Source: Lathyrus oleraceus (lineage: Eukaryota; Streptophyta; Magnoliopsida; Fabales; Fabaceae). Taken from it: DNA of 64,000 bases. The position numbers and the translations under genes were made by a program. The notes under the pieces are model-generated. The model did not search any database and was not told the DNA's origin. It worked only from the letters and a program-made list of their open reading frames with translations. Location: the NCBI RefSeq assembly GCF_024323335.1, contig NC_066583.1:364043877-364107876 (forward strand), read 5' to 3'. This document shows positions 47,881 to 58,145 of the stretch, in pieces. Numbering within the stretch: the stretch's first letter is position 1; every line of letters begins with the position of its first letter.

Positions 47881-49617
47881 AAAGCTAATCCATTATCTGC
47901 TTATGGTAATTCTTATGTCAACATGGTAGATGGTTGTACTGGAGAGTACAAGGTTTATGATGTTCGCCATATCAGACAATCTTTGGTAGCAATTCATAAG
48001 GATATCAGTTTGGTCAGTGACTGTGAGCACGACCATGGTGGTTCTGTGATATGCAGTGTGAACCCGCGTGGATGTGTTATTGTTAAGAGGGATATCTAGA
48101 GGTTAATGGATAAAGGTATTATCCAGATTTGCCAGTCGAGAGATGTAAATGATGGAAATATGATCATGCCAGTGTTCAAGACCCTGAGCGGGTAGTTATT
48201 CAATTTGATAGCAGCAATAATAATAATGTTAATAGATCGGTATCGCTGTTGGTAATACGGTTTGTGGGCCCTGTTCCGTATGCATCCGATAAAGTTGTGC
48301 CTTATCAGTATAACGCCACAATGGTGAAGAATGGTTAAGAGGTTCCTTTACCAGTTGTAGATTTTATGGTAAATATTGTTGATATTGTAAAGGTCGCCCA
48401 TAGTGGTCGTGTGTTTGGTCCAGTTTTCCCGAAGGAAGTAGAAGATGTTGCAACCAGTACGAAGACAGAGATGCTAGTGATAAAACCAGATAGTGCTCTA
48501 GTGTGTCAGTCTGGTGAATCCAGTAAACTGAAGGGTAATGATGATGACGAAGTGTTGAAGCTGATAAAGAGAAGTGAGTTTAATACGGTGGAGCAGCTGC
48601 TCCAAACCCCGACAAAGATCTTCGTGTTGTTCTTATTGATGAATTCTGAGGCACATAGGAAGACGTTGCAGAAAGTGCTCGAGCAGGCTTATGTTGAGCA
48701 TGATGTGACTGTGGATCAGTTTGACCATATTGTTGCTAACATCACTTCTTGCAATAATTTGAGATTTTGTGATGAAGAGCTTCCCGAGGAAGGCAAAAAT
48801 CACAATCTGGCACTCCATATATCTATGAATTGTAAGGAGAACGCTATATCCAATGTGTTAGTTGACACTGGGTCCTCTTTGAATGTGCTTCTGAAGTCAA
48901 CTCTGTCCAGACTTTCCTACCAAGGCGCCCCAATGAGGTACAGTGGCGTAATTGTCAAAGCGTTTGATGGTTCCTGTAAAACCGTCATTGGTGAAGTGGA
49001 CCTTCCAGTTAAGCTAGGTCCGAGTGATTTCCAAATTACTTTTCAAGTGATGGATATCCACCAGGCCTATAGCTGCTTATTGGGAAGGCCATGGATTCAT
49101 GAAGTTGGAGCAGTGACGTCTACTCTACATCAGAAGCTTAAATTTGTGAAGAACGACAAGATTGTCATTGTTGGTGGAGAAAAGATATTATTAGTGATTC
49201 ATTTGTCGTCTTTTTCTTATGTTCAAGATGAGGAGGAGGTTGGAAAACCGTTCAAAGCCTTATCTATTGTTGATGAAGTAAAGAAAACTTGGGCACCCAT
49301 GTCTTCTTTGAAGGATGCTCAAAAGGCTATTAAGGCTGGCAGTATTGATCAGCGGGGCCGAATGATAGAGATTGCCGAGAACAAGAATAGGGCTTGATTG
49401 GGATTTCAACCAGGGCCATTCAACATCAAAACTGAAGTTGTGCAACCAAGTTTCTGCAGTGGAGGGTTCATCCATGGTAATGATCAATACTCAACTGTTG
49501 TGATTGAGGACAGTGACGTTGAAGATGAAGCTTGCGCCACCTTTGTGACGCATGGCCATACTTGCAACAATTGGGTTGTTATTGATGTTCCTACTATTAT
49601 TCATTGCTCTAATTAAT
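47881..49617 (+). pseudogene. Ogre gag-protease junction and aspartic protease
   Basis: 47881-48098 still encodes gag/pro linker (DCEHDHGGSVICSVNPRGC). Stops at 48099, 48194 and 48338 break it. 48366-49397 is open for 343 codons and holds the retropepsin: NVLVDTGSSLNVL with the catalytic Asp at 48864, and a conserved CLLGRPWIHEVGA at about 49075. It stops at 49395 and continues in frame as FQPGPFNIKTEVVQ to 49617, next to the intron. The catalytic D-T-G is intact, making this the best preserved stretch of the element. Confidence 0.88.
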
Positions 49618-49861
49618 TTGTTTTTCATTTTAAGAAAAATCCTTCTCATATGCCTAAGGGAGAAGTGAACATTATTAGGCATTTCAATTATCATCAATAA
49701 AAGACAATTTTATTCATCCACATCTATGATGTTTTATTTTTACTTTTTGCTTTTCTGAAAATGGTAATCACAAAAAACATAAATAAATAACAATTTTCCA
49801 TTTGCATAATATTTGGTCATAATTCACTTCTCTAAAATCAAAATATCAAATTATTATGCAG
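49618..49861 (+). other. Intron of Ogre polyprotein (acceptor at 49860-49861)
   Basis: Non-coding, T-rich stretch with multiple stops between protease and RT, ending ATTATTATGCAG before GTTGGTTCTC. Ogre elements are known to splice an intron here. The same intron sequence is present in the inverted copy at 57985-58145. The donor is not certain from sequence alone; it should lie between about 49600 and 49660. Confidence 0.75.
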
Positions 49862-51040
49862 GTTGGTTCTCAAACCCTTTGAATACAATGATCCTACCCC
49901 CTCTCCCAAACTTTGATTTCCCTGTGTTCGAGGTTGAGGAAGAAACTGATGATAAAGTATCTGATGAATTATCTCGTTTACTTGAGCAAAAGGAAAAATC
50001 CATTGATTTATTCGAAGAGCAGATTGAGCTAGTCAACTTGGGTTCCGAAGATGATGTGAAAGAAGTCAAGATTGGGTCTCAACTTTGTCCAGAGGATAAG
50101 AATGGGTTGATTGATCTTATTCGAGAGTATTCGGATGTGTTTGCTTGGTCCTATCAAGATATGCCTGGTTTAGACTATGAGATTGTGGAGCATAGATTGT
50201 CGTTGAAGCCAGAATGCCCGTCGGTCATGCAGAAGTTGAGGAGAACTCATCCTGATATGGTAGTAAAGATCAAAGAGGAAGTGCATAAACAAATTGATGT
50301 TGGTTTTCTTGTAACCTCTGAGTATCCGTAGTGGGTGGCCAATATTGTGCATATTCCTAAGAAAGATGGAAAAGTCTGCATGTGTGTTGATTATAGAGAT
50401 TTGAACAAAGCTAGTCTGAAAGATGATTTCCCTCTACCACACATTTATATGTTGGTAGACAATATAACTAAATTCAAAGTCTTTTTTTTATGGAAGTATT
50501 TTCCGATTAAAACTAGATCAAGATGGCACCTAAAGATATGGAGAAGATCACATTCATTACACCCTGAGGAACATTTTGTTATAGAGTGATGCCTTTCGGT
50601 TTAAAGAATGCAGGTGCAAAATACCAGAGAGCTATGACCACTCTTTTTCATGATATGATACATAAAGAGATTGAAGTATATGTTGACGATATGATTTCAA
50701 AATCAAGTGATGAAAAAGAACATGATGAGCATTTGTTGAAGTTACTCCAGCGTTTGAGGAAGTACAAACTCTGCTTGAATCCCAATAAGTGCATATTTGG
50801 TGTTCATTCTGGTAAGTTATTGGGCTTTATTGACAATGAGAAGGGTATTCAAGTTGATCATGCCAAGGTCAAAGTAATACAAGAGATGCATGCGCTAAAA
50901 ACTGAGAAGCAAATCATAGGTTTTCTTGGCCGCTTGAATTATATCTCAAGATTTATATCGCATATGACTACCACGTGTGCACCTATATTTAAGCTTCTTC
51001 GGAAAGATCAGTCTTGTGATTGGACCGAGGACTGCTAGAA
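49862..51040 (+). pseudogene. Ogre reverse transcriptase (decayed)
   Basis: 49862-50328 encodes the exon after the intron: acidic linker, LIREYSDVFAWSYQDMPGL and EEVHKQIDVGFLVTSEYP, ended by a TAG at 50329. The next segment reads VANIVHIPKKDGKVCMCVDYRDLNKAS, then loses frame at about 50480-50590 in the fingers/palm region. 50586-51038 has MPFGLKNAG, the catalytic YVDDM (50679-50690), LGRLNYISRFI and LLRKDQSCDW, with a TAG at 51037. The catalytic aspartates remain, but the enzyme is cut into pieces. Confidence 0.9.
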
Positions 51041-51950
51041 AGATTTTGATAGTATCAAGGAGTATCTGCTTGAGCCTTTGATTCTGTCTCCGCCTGTTGA
51101 AGGAAGACCATTGATCATGCATTTGACCATTCTTGATTACCTCAGTAAGAAGTTCACCGACTGTGATACTCGTTATTCTATGCTTGAAAAGACTTGTTGC
51201 GCATTGGCTTGGGCTGCTAAGCGTCTGCGCCAGTATATGTTGAATCATACTACTTGGTTGATATCCTAAATGGATCCAATCAAGTATATTTTTGAGAAGC
51301 CTACTTTAACTGGGAGAATTTCCCGTTGGTAGATGTTGTTATGTGAGTGTGATATTGAATACCGATCTCAAAAAGAAATTAAGGGTAGCGTCTTAGATGA
51401 CCACTTGGCTCACATACCTATTGAAGATTACCAGTCAGTGCGGTATGATTTTCCTAATGAAGAGATTTTGTACTTGAAAATGAAAGATTGTAATGAACCA
51501 TTGCTTGAAGAAGGGCCAGAACCTAGTTCCTGTTGGGGCATAGTATTTGATGGAGTTGTTAATTCATATGATAATGGCATTGGGGCAGTGATTATTACTC
51601 CTCAAGGAACTCATTTTCTGTTTACAGCTAGATTGACTTTCAAGTGTACAAATAATATGGCTGAGTTTGAAGCTTGCATTATGGGGCTTGAAGAGGCCAT
51701 TGATCTCAGAATCAAGTCTCTTGACGTCTATGGTGATTCAGCTTTGGTTGTGAATCAGATCAAAGGTGAATGGGAGACGAATCAACCCGGTTTGATACCA
51801 TATAGAGACTATGCGAGGAGGATTTCAACTTTCTTTACAAAGGTTGAGTTTCATCATATCCCTTGAGATGAAAATCGGATGGCAGATGCTCTTGCAACGT
51901 TGGCTTTAATGATTATGGTAAAGTTTTGGGATGAAGTTCCTAACTTGACT
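51041..51950 (+). pseudogene. Ogre RNase H and archaeal-type second RNase H
   Basis: 51041-51266 is the normal RNase H remnant (DYLSKKFTDCDTRYSMLEKTC, ALAWAAKRLRQYM). About 25 residues between MHLTILD and YLSKKF, including the first part of the fold, are deleted in frame. After stops at 51267 and 51330, 51333-51866 contains a second RNase H (aRH) found in Tat/Ogre elements: FDGVVNSYDNGIGAV (Asp 51549), NNMAEFEACIMGLEEA (Glu 51663), YGDSALV (Asp 51734) and, past a TGA at 51864, ADALATLA (Asp 51885). All four metal-binding acids are readable in the aRH. Confidence 0.88.
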
Positions 51951-53261
51951 TTAATGCATCTTGATATACCATCTCATGTGTTTGCTGTTGAAGAGGTCAA
52001 AGATCAAAATCCATAGTATTTTGATATTAAGTGTTTCCTCCAAAGTCAGATTTACCCGCCTGGGGCATCTTTGAAAGATAAGAAGACTTAGAGAAGAGTA
52101 GCTGGCAACCTCTACCTGAATGGTGAGGTGCTTTACAAGAGAAACTTTGATATGGTTTTGCTCAGATGCATGGATAGACACGAAGCACACATGTTGATGA
52201 CTGAAGTCCATGAAGGTTCCTTTGGTACTCATTCCAATGGACATGATATGGCAAAAAAGATGTTGAGAGCAGGTTACTATTGGCTGACAATGGAATCTGA
52301 TTGTTGCAAGTTTGTGAAGAAATACCATAAGTGTCAAATTTATGCATTTAAGATTCATGTTCCTCCGACACTGTTGAATGTAATTTCCTCTCCATGGCCC
52401 TTCTCTATGTGGGGATATGATATGATTGGCATGATTGAGCCAAAAGCTTCGAACGAACACCGTTTTATTCTGGTGGTTATTGACTACTTCACCAAGTGGG
52501 TTGAAGCGACATTGTATGCAAATGTAACCAAGCAAGTTGTTGTAAGGTTTGTCAAGAATTAGATTATATGTTGTTATGGTGTGCCAAGTAAGATCATTAA
52601 TAATAATGGATATAACTTGAACAATAATATGGTGGAAGCTCTTTGTAAATACTTCAAGATTGCACATCATAATTCTTCTCCCTACAGACCAAAGATGAAT
52701 AAGGTTGTTGAAGTTGCAAATAATAATATCAAGAAGATTATTCAAAAGATGGTTGTAACATACAAAGATTGGCATGAGATGCTCCCATTTGCTTTTCATG
52801 GATACCGTACATTCGTCCGCACTTCAACAGGGGAAACCCCTTTCTCTCTTGTTTATGGTATGTAAGTTATGCTCCTAGTAGAGGTTGAGATCCCATCACT
52901 GTGTGTCTTGATGGAAGCCAAGTTGACTGAAGTTTAATGGTGTCAGACCAGATATGACCAGATGAATTTGATTAAAGAGAAGAGGTTGACTGCCATGTGT
53001 CATGGTCAGTTGTATCAGTAAAGAATGAAGAAGGCATTTGATAAGAAGGTCAGGCCTCATGTGTTCAGAGAAGGTCACCTTATGCTAAAAAATATTCTAT
53101 CTTTCAAACCTGATGCTAAGGGCAAATGGACTCCTAATTATGAAGGCTCATATGTTATTAAGAGAGCCTTTTCAGGCAGTGCTTTGATTCTTACAACTAT
53201 GGATGGTGAAGAGTTCACTAGTCATGTAAATGCCGATGCAGTCAAGAAATACTTCTCCTAA
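51951..53261 (+). pseudogene. Ogre integrase (decayed, active site altered)
   Basis: 52128-52559 carries the zinc region (EVHEGSFGTHSNGHDMAKKM, CCKFVKKYHKCQIYA) and the core start (YDMIGMIEPKASNEHRF, first Asp at about 52419). In the zinc motif a Tyr (52323) replaces the first Cys of CxxC. After a stop at 52560, the second catalytic position reads INNNG (Asn at about 52602 instead of Asp). The Glu of VVEVANNNI (52710) remains. 53025-53258 encodes the C-terminal domain (KGKWTPNYEGSYVIKRAFSG), with Ser in place of the Pro of the GPY/F motif. Stops at 52863, 52936 and 53020. Confidence 0.88.
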
Positions 53262-56137
53262 AAAGAAAAGAACATCTCGCTAAGTTGAAAACCCGAGAGG
53301 ACGGCTTAGGCAAAAATGAGGGTCTCGGTGGATTGAAAACCCGAAAGGGAGATCCAAGAAAAAGTTAGAGACATAAAACAAAAATTTATCCCGCTAGATT
53401 GAGTACCCCGCCTTGGGGCAATCTAGGAAAAAATTAGGGATTATGGCAACTAACTTCATTCGGTTGATCCTGATCATTGGAGACAGTTTTTGAGCAAGTC
53501 ATTAGTTTCTGATTTGTCATTCTTGACCAAAACCAAGAGCACAACGGGTATTGAAGTTTGGTAGGAACATTAGTGATCATTGTATTCAATGAAGTCCTTT
53601 CCCATATAAATACCATTTTCAACTTTGTAAAGATCCATGGAGTCTTGTCATTTACAGACTATCATTCTATTAAATAAAGTTGAGCTTTTTATCCAATTGT
53701 TCCTACTCGTATTTATTTCAGCTAAATAAAATTGAATTTTTATGATGATAATTTTGAAAAGAATTAATAAATTAAAATCATTTTTCTTAAATATGAAAGC
53801 AATCACTTTAAAGGCAATTGATTTTAGTAAAGAATATCAACAGTAGTATAAGAACATGTAAGTCTTGACAATGCAGAGCCTCGTTGGTCTTCCCCGAGGA
53901 GTTGGTTTGGAAATAATTCCCAAAAAATTTATCATTTATCCCCAATAGAGTTGAACTTGCGATCAATCCCATTTGCAAATTTTCCCAGCTGAGTTGAAGG
54001 CTCACATCCTTAACAATTTGGCTCAGACCTCGTGCAGAGTTTTGTCTCCTGTATTCCTCAACTGAGTCCATCTCCAGATATCAAAGATCTCTGATTTTCA
54101 ACAGTGTTTGATCTTGAGCAATGTTTGATATGGTTCCCTGCGAGGTTTTCCCCCATTTAATATTGTGTTGACCTAAAATTCCCCGCGGAGTTGACAACTT
54201 GGATCCTCAACAGATATTTTTTCTCCTTTCCCCTGCTAGGGTTGAATTATTCAGAGTCGGATTATTGGTGTTCATCCCCAGCATTTTTTCTCCAGTTGGT
54301 GTTTCCATCTTGTTGAGATTAGCTGAGTGTTGCAGTGGTGATTCAAATCTGTGATATTTGTATCCCTTGTGATAAGTTTTGTCAGCATAATCATAATCAT
54401 ACATATATACATAAAAAAACAACATCAAATATTTCATTATGCATTTTTGTTGCATTTGATTCCTTATTTCTGATCCCCTGCTATGGTAACATTATTTCCC
54501 TATGCAGATTGGTGTGTCTGTCTTCCTTCAATGATAGAGTGTCGGTCCATTAAGCGGAAAGAATTTAACCTTTCTCTTTTCCCCACTAAGTTATTTCCTC
54601 GTGGATGATTATTGCTTCAGTTTCCTCCCTAGTTAACTATATGGATGGAATCACTCCCCTTGAGTTATATCCTCATTGGGTTGAGTCTTTGTTTGACCGT
54701 TTCTTTCTAGTTACTACCTCGATGAATATTTTGGTCCCTTGAGAATATGTTACCCAGTGACTGGTAATATTCCTCTCAATTTTTGGGTACATTTACTTTT
54801 TCCCAATACCAGGTAAAATGTAATCCACTTCCTTTATTTTCCCCAGCGGATTCGTTTCCACGTTTCCTCAGGCAGTCTATCCTTGATATGTTCATCCTAA
54901 TCGGTGACAGATATTCTCCCTTTGTGGTTTTCTACCCAGTAAAAAGGTAGTTGTAATCCCTACTTTTATTCCCCCGAGAGTTAATCCTTGATATGTTCAT
55001 CTTGACCGATGACAGATTTTCTTCTCTTTGCGGTCTTCTGCCCAGTAACCGGCAGATATAAATCTTACTTTTTCCTTTGAGTTTATCCTTGATATGTTCA
55101 TCTTAACCGATGACAAATATTCTCTCCTCTTTGCGGTCTTCTGCCCAGTAAGCGGCATATATAAATCCTACTTTTTCCTTTGAGTCTATCCTTGATATGT
55201 TCATCTTAACCGAACGCGGATATTCTCTCCTTTTTGCGGTCTTCTTCCCAATAACCAGTAGTTGTAAATCCTTCTTTCCCCCCGCTGAGTCTATCCTCGA
55301 TATGTTCATCCTAACCGGTGACGAATATTCTCTCTTCGGTATTCTATCCAATAACTGATAGATACAATTTCTATTTTTCCCCAGCAGTCTATCCTTGATA
55401 TGTTCATCCTAACCGATGACAGATATTCTTCCTTTGAGTTTATCCTTCATATGTTCATCCTAACCGATGACGGATATTCTCAGGAAGCTATTATTACCCA
55501 GTAGCCGGTAACGAATACACCACTTTTTCCTCAGCGAGTCATCCTTGATATGTTTACCCTAATCAGTAATGGATGTCCCTCTATCAGAGTACATTATCTT
55601 CCTACCCAGTAACCGGTAATAGATAATATACTTTTGGTACTCCTATGTTGAAGTTCATTCTTCCCTTGTCGAGTTCGAGTGTGTATTTCCTTATTGAAGT
55701 CGCTAATCCCATTTTAGGTTTGAGTATTTCAGTTTTGTTTTGATTTACCCGTTTCCCCTACAAATTTCCCCTTATCCCCAACTGAGTCCTTCCATTGATT
55801 TATTTTCATGGAATTCTTCTTGTGTCTCCAAAAGTCTTTAAGTCGTAGCCTGGCCTTCACACAACACTATTTATCCCCAGAGTCTTTGTATCCCTAGTGA
55901 GTGTTCCTTACGAAATGCATTTTGCTCCTGTGGATACTCGGTCTCTCTGGATTCTTTTCCTTTGTGGCAATATTTTCCCTACAGATATTATTTTAACATT
56001 CATATCATATGCATCATGAGGTCTCTTAGGGACAAAAATTCATTTCGAGATGTTGTTATTTAAGTCCATTCTACTGAGTTGATACGAAGATTTTAACCTT
56101 CACATCCTCAGTTAGAATGTCCTTAAATATGGGCAGC
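53262..56137 (+). mobile_element. Ogre 3' UTR and polypurine tract
   Basis: 2.9 kb without credible coding sequence. 53275-53440 holds two or three degenerate copies of 'gttgaaaacccgagagg'-type phrases. 53600-54860 is pyrimidine-rich UTR with 'cctcgttgg/ccccagcg' motifs. 54881-55640 is a ~103-bp tandem array. 56121-56137 contains the purine tract AAATATGGGCAGC next to the LTR start. The frame at 55103-55351 (-) is a repeat artefact. Confidence 0.85.
54881..55640 (+). repeat. Tandem array of ~103-bp units in the Ogre 3' UTR
   Basis: Unit starts 'ccttgatatgttcatc' at 54881, 54985, 55087, 55190, 55295, 55393, 55444 (short, 51 bp after the previous) and 55543. Each unit also carries 'aaccgatgacagatattct' and 'cccagtaaccgg' phrases. 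The middle units (54985-55294) are the most alike. Confidence 0.93.
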
Positions 56138-56797
56138 TGTAAGACCCCAATTTTGACCCTAAGATCCCTCATGCTATCTCATCACATGCATTGGCTTAGG
56201 GATCACACCTTGACATCCTCCTTACCCCTCATTCATTGGGTTTACATTTGGAGAGATCACCAAGCACATTTTGATTGTATCATACTTTGTTTTTCATTAT
56301 TTACTAACCAAAATAACAAAAAAATATGTCAATGTATAGTTTGTTGCTTTTGTAGGAAGTGTACGTGATCACCCATGCTCCATCAAGCTCATATCTAGGT
56401 TTTAAGACCCTCAATGCAATGAGATCAATCAAGAGATGGTTTACATTGGCTCTAGACATCATATATGGATCCCCATGGTCTTCACATATCATTTTGATCA
56501 AGAATTCATCAAGAGTTTGAAGCTTGTTTTCCTTGGAAGCCCTAATTCATCTTGGTATCTTATATGACTTCCTCAATAAGTTTATTCATCATTTGATAAA
56601 ATATTTCAAGGTATACTTCATATTATATCATCCTACACATATATGATCCTCCATGAGTCCCAAATATCAATAGAATATCAAGTTTGCAAGTTGGTTCATG
56701 GTGGTTGACCAGAGAAAGTCAACTGGTAAAAACTGGGGTTCCCTAGACCCTATCTCCTACAATTTTTGTCATATGAAAATGATTCCAAGATAAACTT
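56138..56797 (+). mobile_element. Truncated 3' LTR of plus-strand Ogre
   Basis: Starts TGTAAGACCCCAATTTTG right after the polypurine tract and follows the 5' LTR (32051 onward) for 660 bp to 'ccaagataaactttact'. Then the sequence changes to an inverted Ogre RT. About 4.2 kb of LTR are missing. Overlapping frames (56117-56368, 56304-56501) are non-coding. Confidence 0.9.
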
Positions 56798-57984
56798 TAC
56801 TCCTTTCTGGAAGTCTTCGGTCCAATCACAAGATTGATCTTTCCGAAGAAGCTTAAATATAGGCGCACATGTCGCAGTCATGTGGGAAATGAATCTGGAG
56901 ATATAATTCAAGCGGCCGAGAAAACCTCTGACTTGCTTCTCTGTTTTGGGCGCAGGCATCTGTTGTATTGCTTTGACCTTGGCAAGAACAACTTCAATAC
57001 CCTTCTCGCTGACAATAAAGCCCAAACAACTTACCAGAATGAACACCAAAAGTACACTTATTGGGATTCAAGCGGAGTTTATACTTCCTCAAATGCTGGA
57101 ATAGCTTCAACAAATGCTCAACATGTTCCTCTTCATCAATCGATTTGGCAATCATGTCCTCAACATATACTTCAATCTCTTTATGCATCATATCATGAAA
57201 AAGAGTAGTCATTGCTCTCTGGTAAGTTGCACCAGCATTCTTTAGACCAAAAGGCATCACTCTATAACAGAATGTACCCCAAGGTGTAATGAATGTGGTC
57301 TTCTCCATATCTTCTGGTGCCATCTTGATTTGATTGTATCCAGAAAATCCATCCATAAACGAAAAGACTTTGAATTTAACAGTATTGTCTACCAACATAT
57401 CAATGTGTGGCAGAGGGAAATCATCTTTCGGACTGGCTTTATTCAAATCTTTATAATCGACACACATGCGGACTTTTCCATCTTTCTTCGGCACAGGCAC
57501 AATATTGGCCACCCATTACGGATACTCAGCGGTTACAAGGAAACTGGCATCAATCTGCTTTTGCACTTCCTCTTTGATCTTTACAGCCATATCAGGATGC
57601 GTTCTTCTCAACTTCTGCTTGACTTACGGGCATTTTGGCTTCAACGGCAATCGATGCTCCACAATTTCAGAATCCAAACCAGGCATGTCTTGATAGGTCT
57701 AAGCAAACACATTTGAATATTCTCGAAGAAGATTAATCAGCCCCTTTTTGACATCTGAACACAATCGAGACCCAATCTTGACTTCCTTCACATCATCCTC
57801 AGAACTCTAGTTGACTAACTCAATCTGCTCTTCGAACGGTTGAATGGTCTTTTCATCTTGCTCAAGAAGACAAGATAATTCATCACTCACTTCTACATCA
57901 CTTTCCTCCTCGGCCTCAAACACAGGGAATTCAAAATTTGGAGAAGGAGAAGGATCATTGTATTCAATGGGGTTAGGAACCAAC
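56798..57984 (-). pseudogene. Inverted Ogre RT fragment (active site YVED)
   Basis: Minus-strand exon from the intron acceptor at 57985 down to 56798. It encodes, with frameshifts, the acidic linker and DMPGL region (57700-57680), then 57512-56994 as a long open frame: KVRMCVDYKDLNKAS, FMDGFSGYNQIKMAPEDME, PFGLKNAGATYQRAM and YVEDMIAKS. The catalytic YVDD has become YVED (Glu codon 57159-57161). After a frameshift near 57010, RGFLGRLNYISRFIS and LLRKDQSCDWTED run to 56805. It is a second Ogre copy, better preserved here than the plus-strand RT, and ends abruptly at the junction with the plus-strand LTR. Confidence 0.9.
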
Positions 57985-58145
57985 CTGCATAATGATTTGA
58001 TAGTTTGATTTTAGAGAAGTAGATTTGTGACCAAATATCATACAGATGGACAATTATATTGTTTATTTATGTTTTTGTGATTACCATTTTCAGAATAAAA
58101 CAAAAAGTAAAAACAAGACATCATAGATGTGGATGAATATAAGTT
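57985..58145 (-). other. Ogre intron, inverted copy (acceptor at 57985-57986)
   Basis: Minus-strand sequence ends ATCATTATGCAG before GTTGGTTCC and is closely similar to 49700-49861, including 'catccacatctatgatgt' and 'gaaaatggtaatcacaaa'. The upstream part of the intron is lost at about 58145. Confidence 0.75.

Noticed and set aside
51951..52799. 282-codon minus-strand ORF
   Set aside because: Antisense to the Ogre integrase, whose motifs are unmistakable on the plus strand.
55103..55351. Minus-strand ORF with an internally repeated protein
   Set aside because: Product of the ~103-bp tandem array; no start context or conservation expected.
54881..55640. Array considered as a centromeric satellite
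   Set aside because: Only eight units, embedded between integrase and the LTR of one Ogre, so it is a 3' UTR repeat here.
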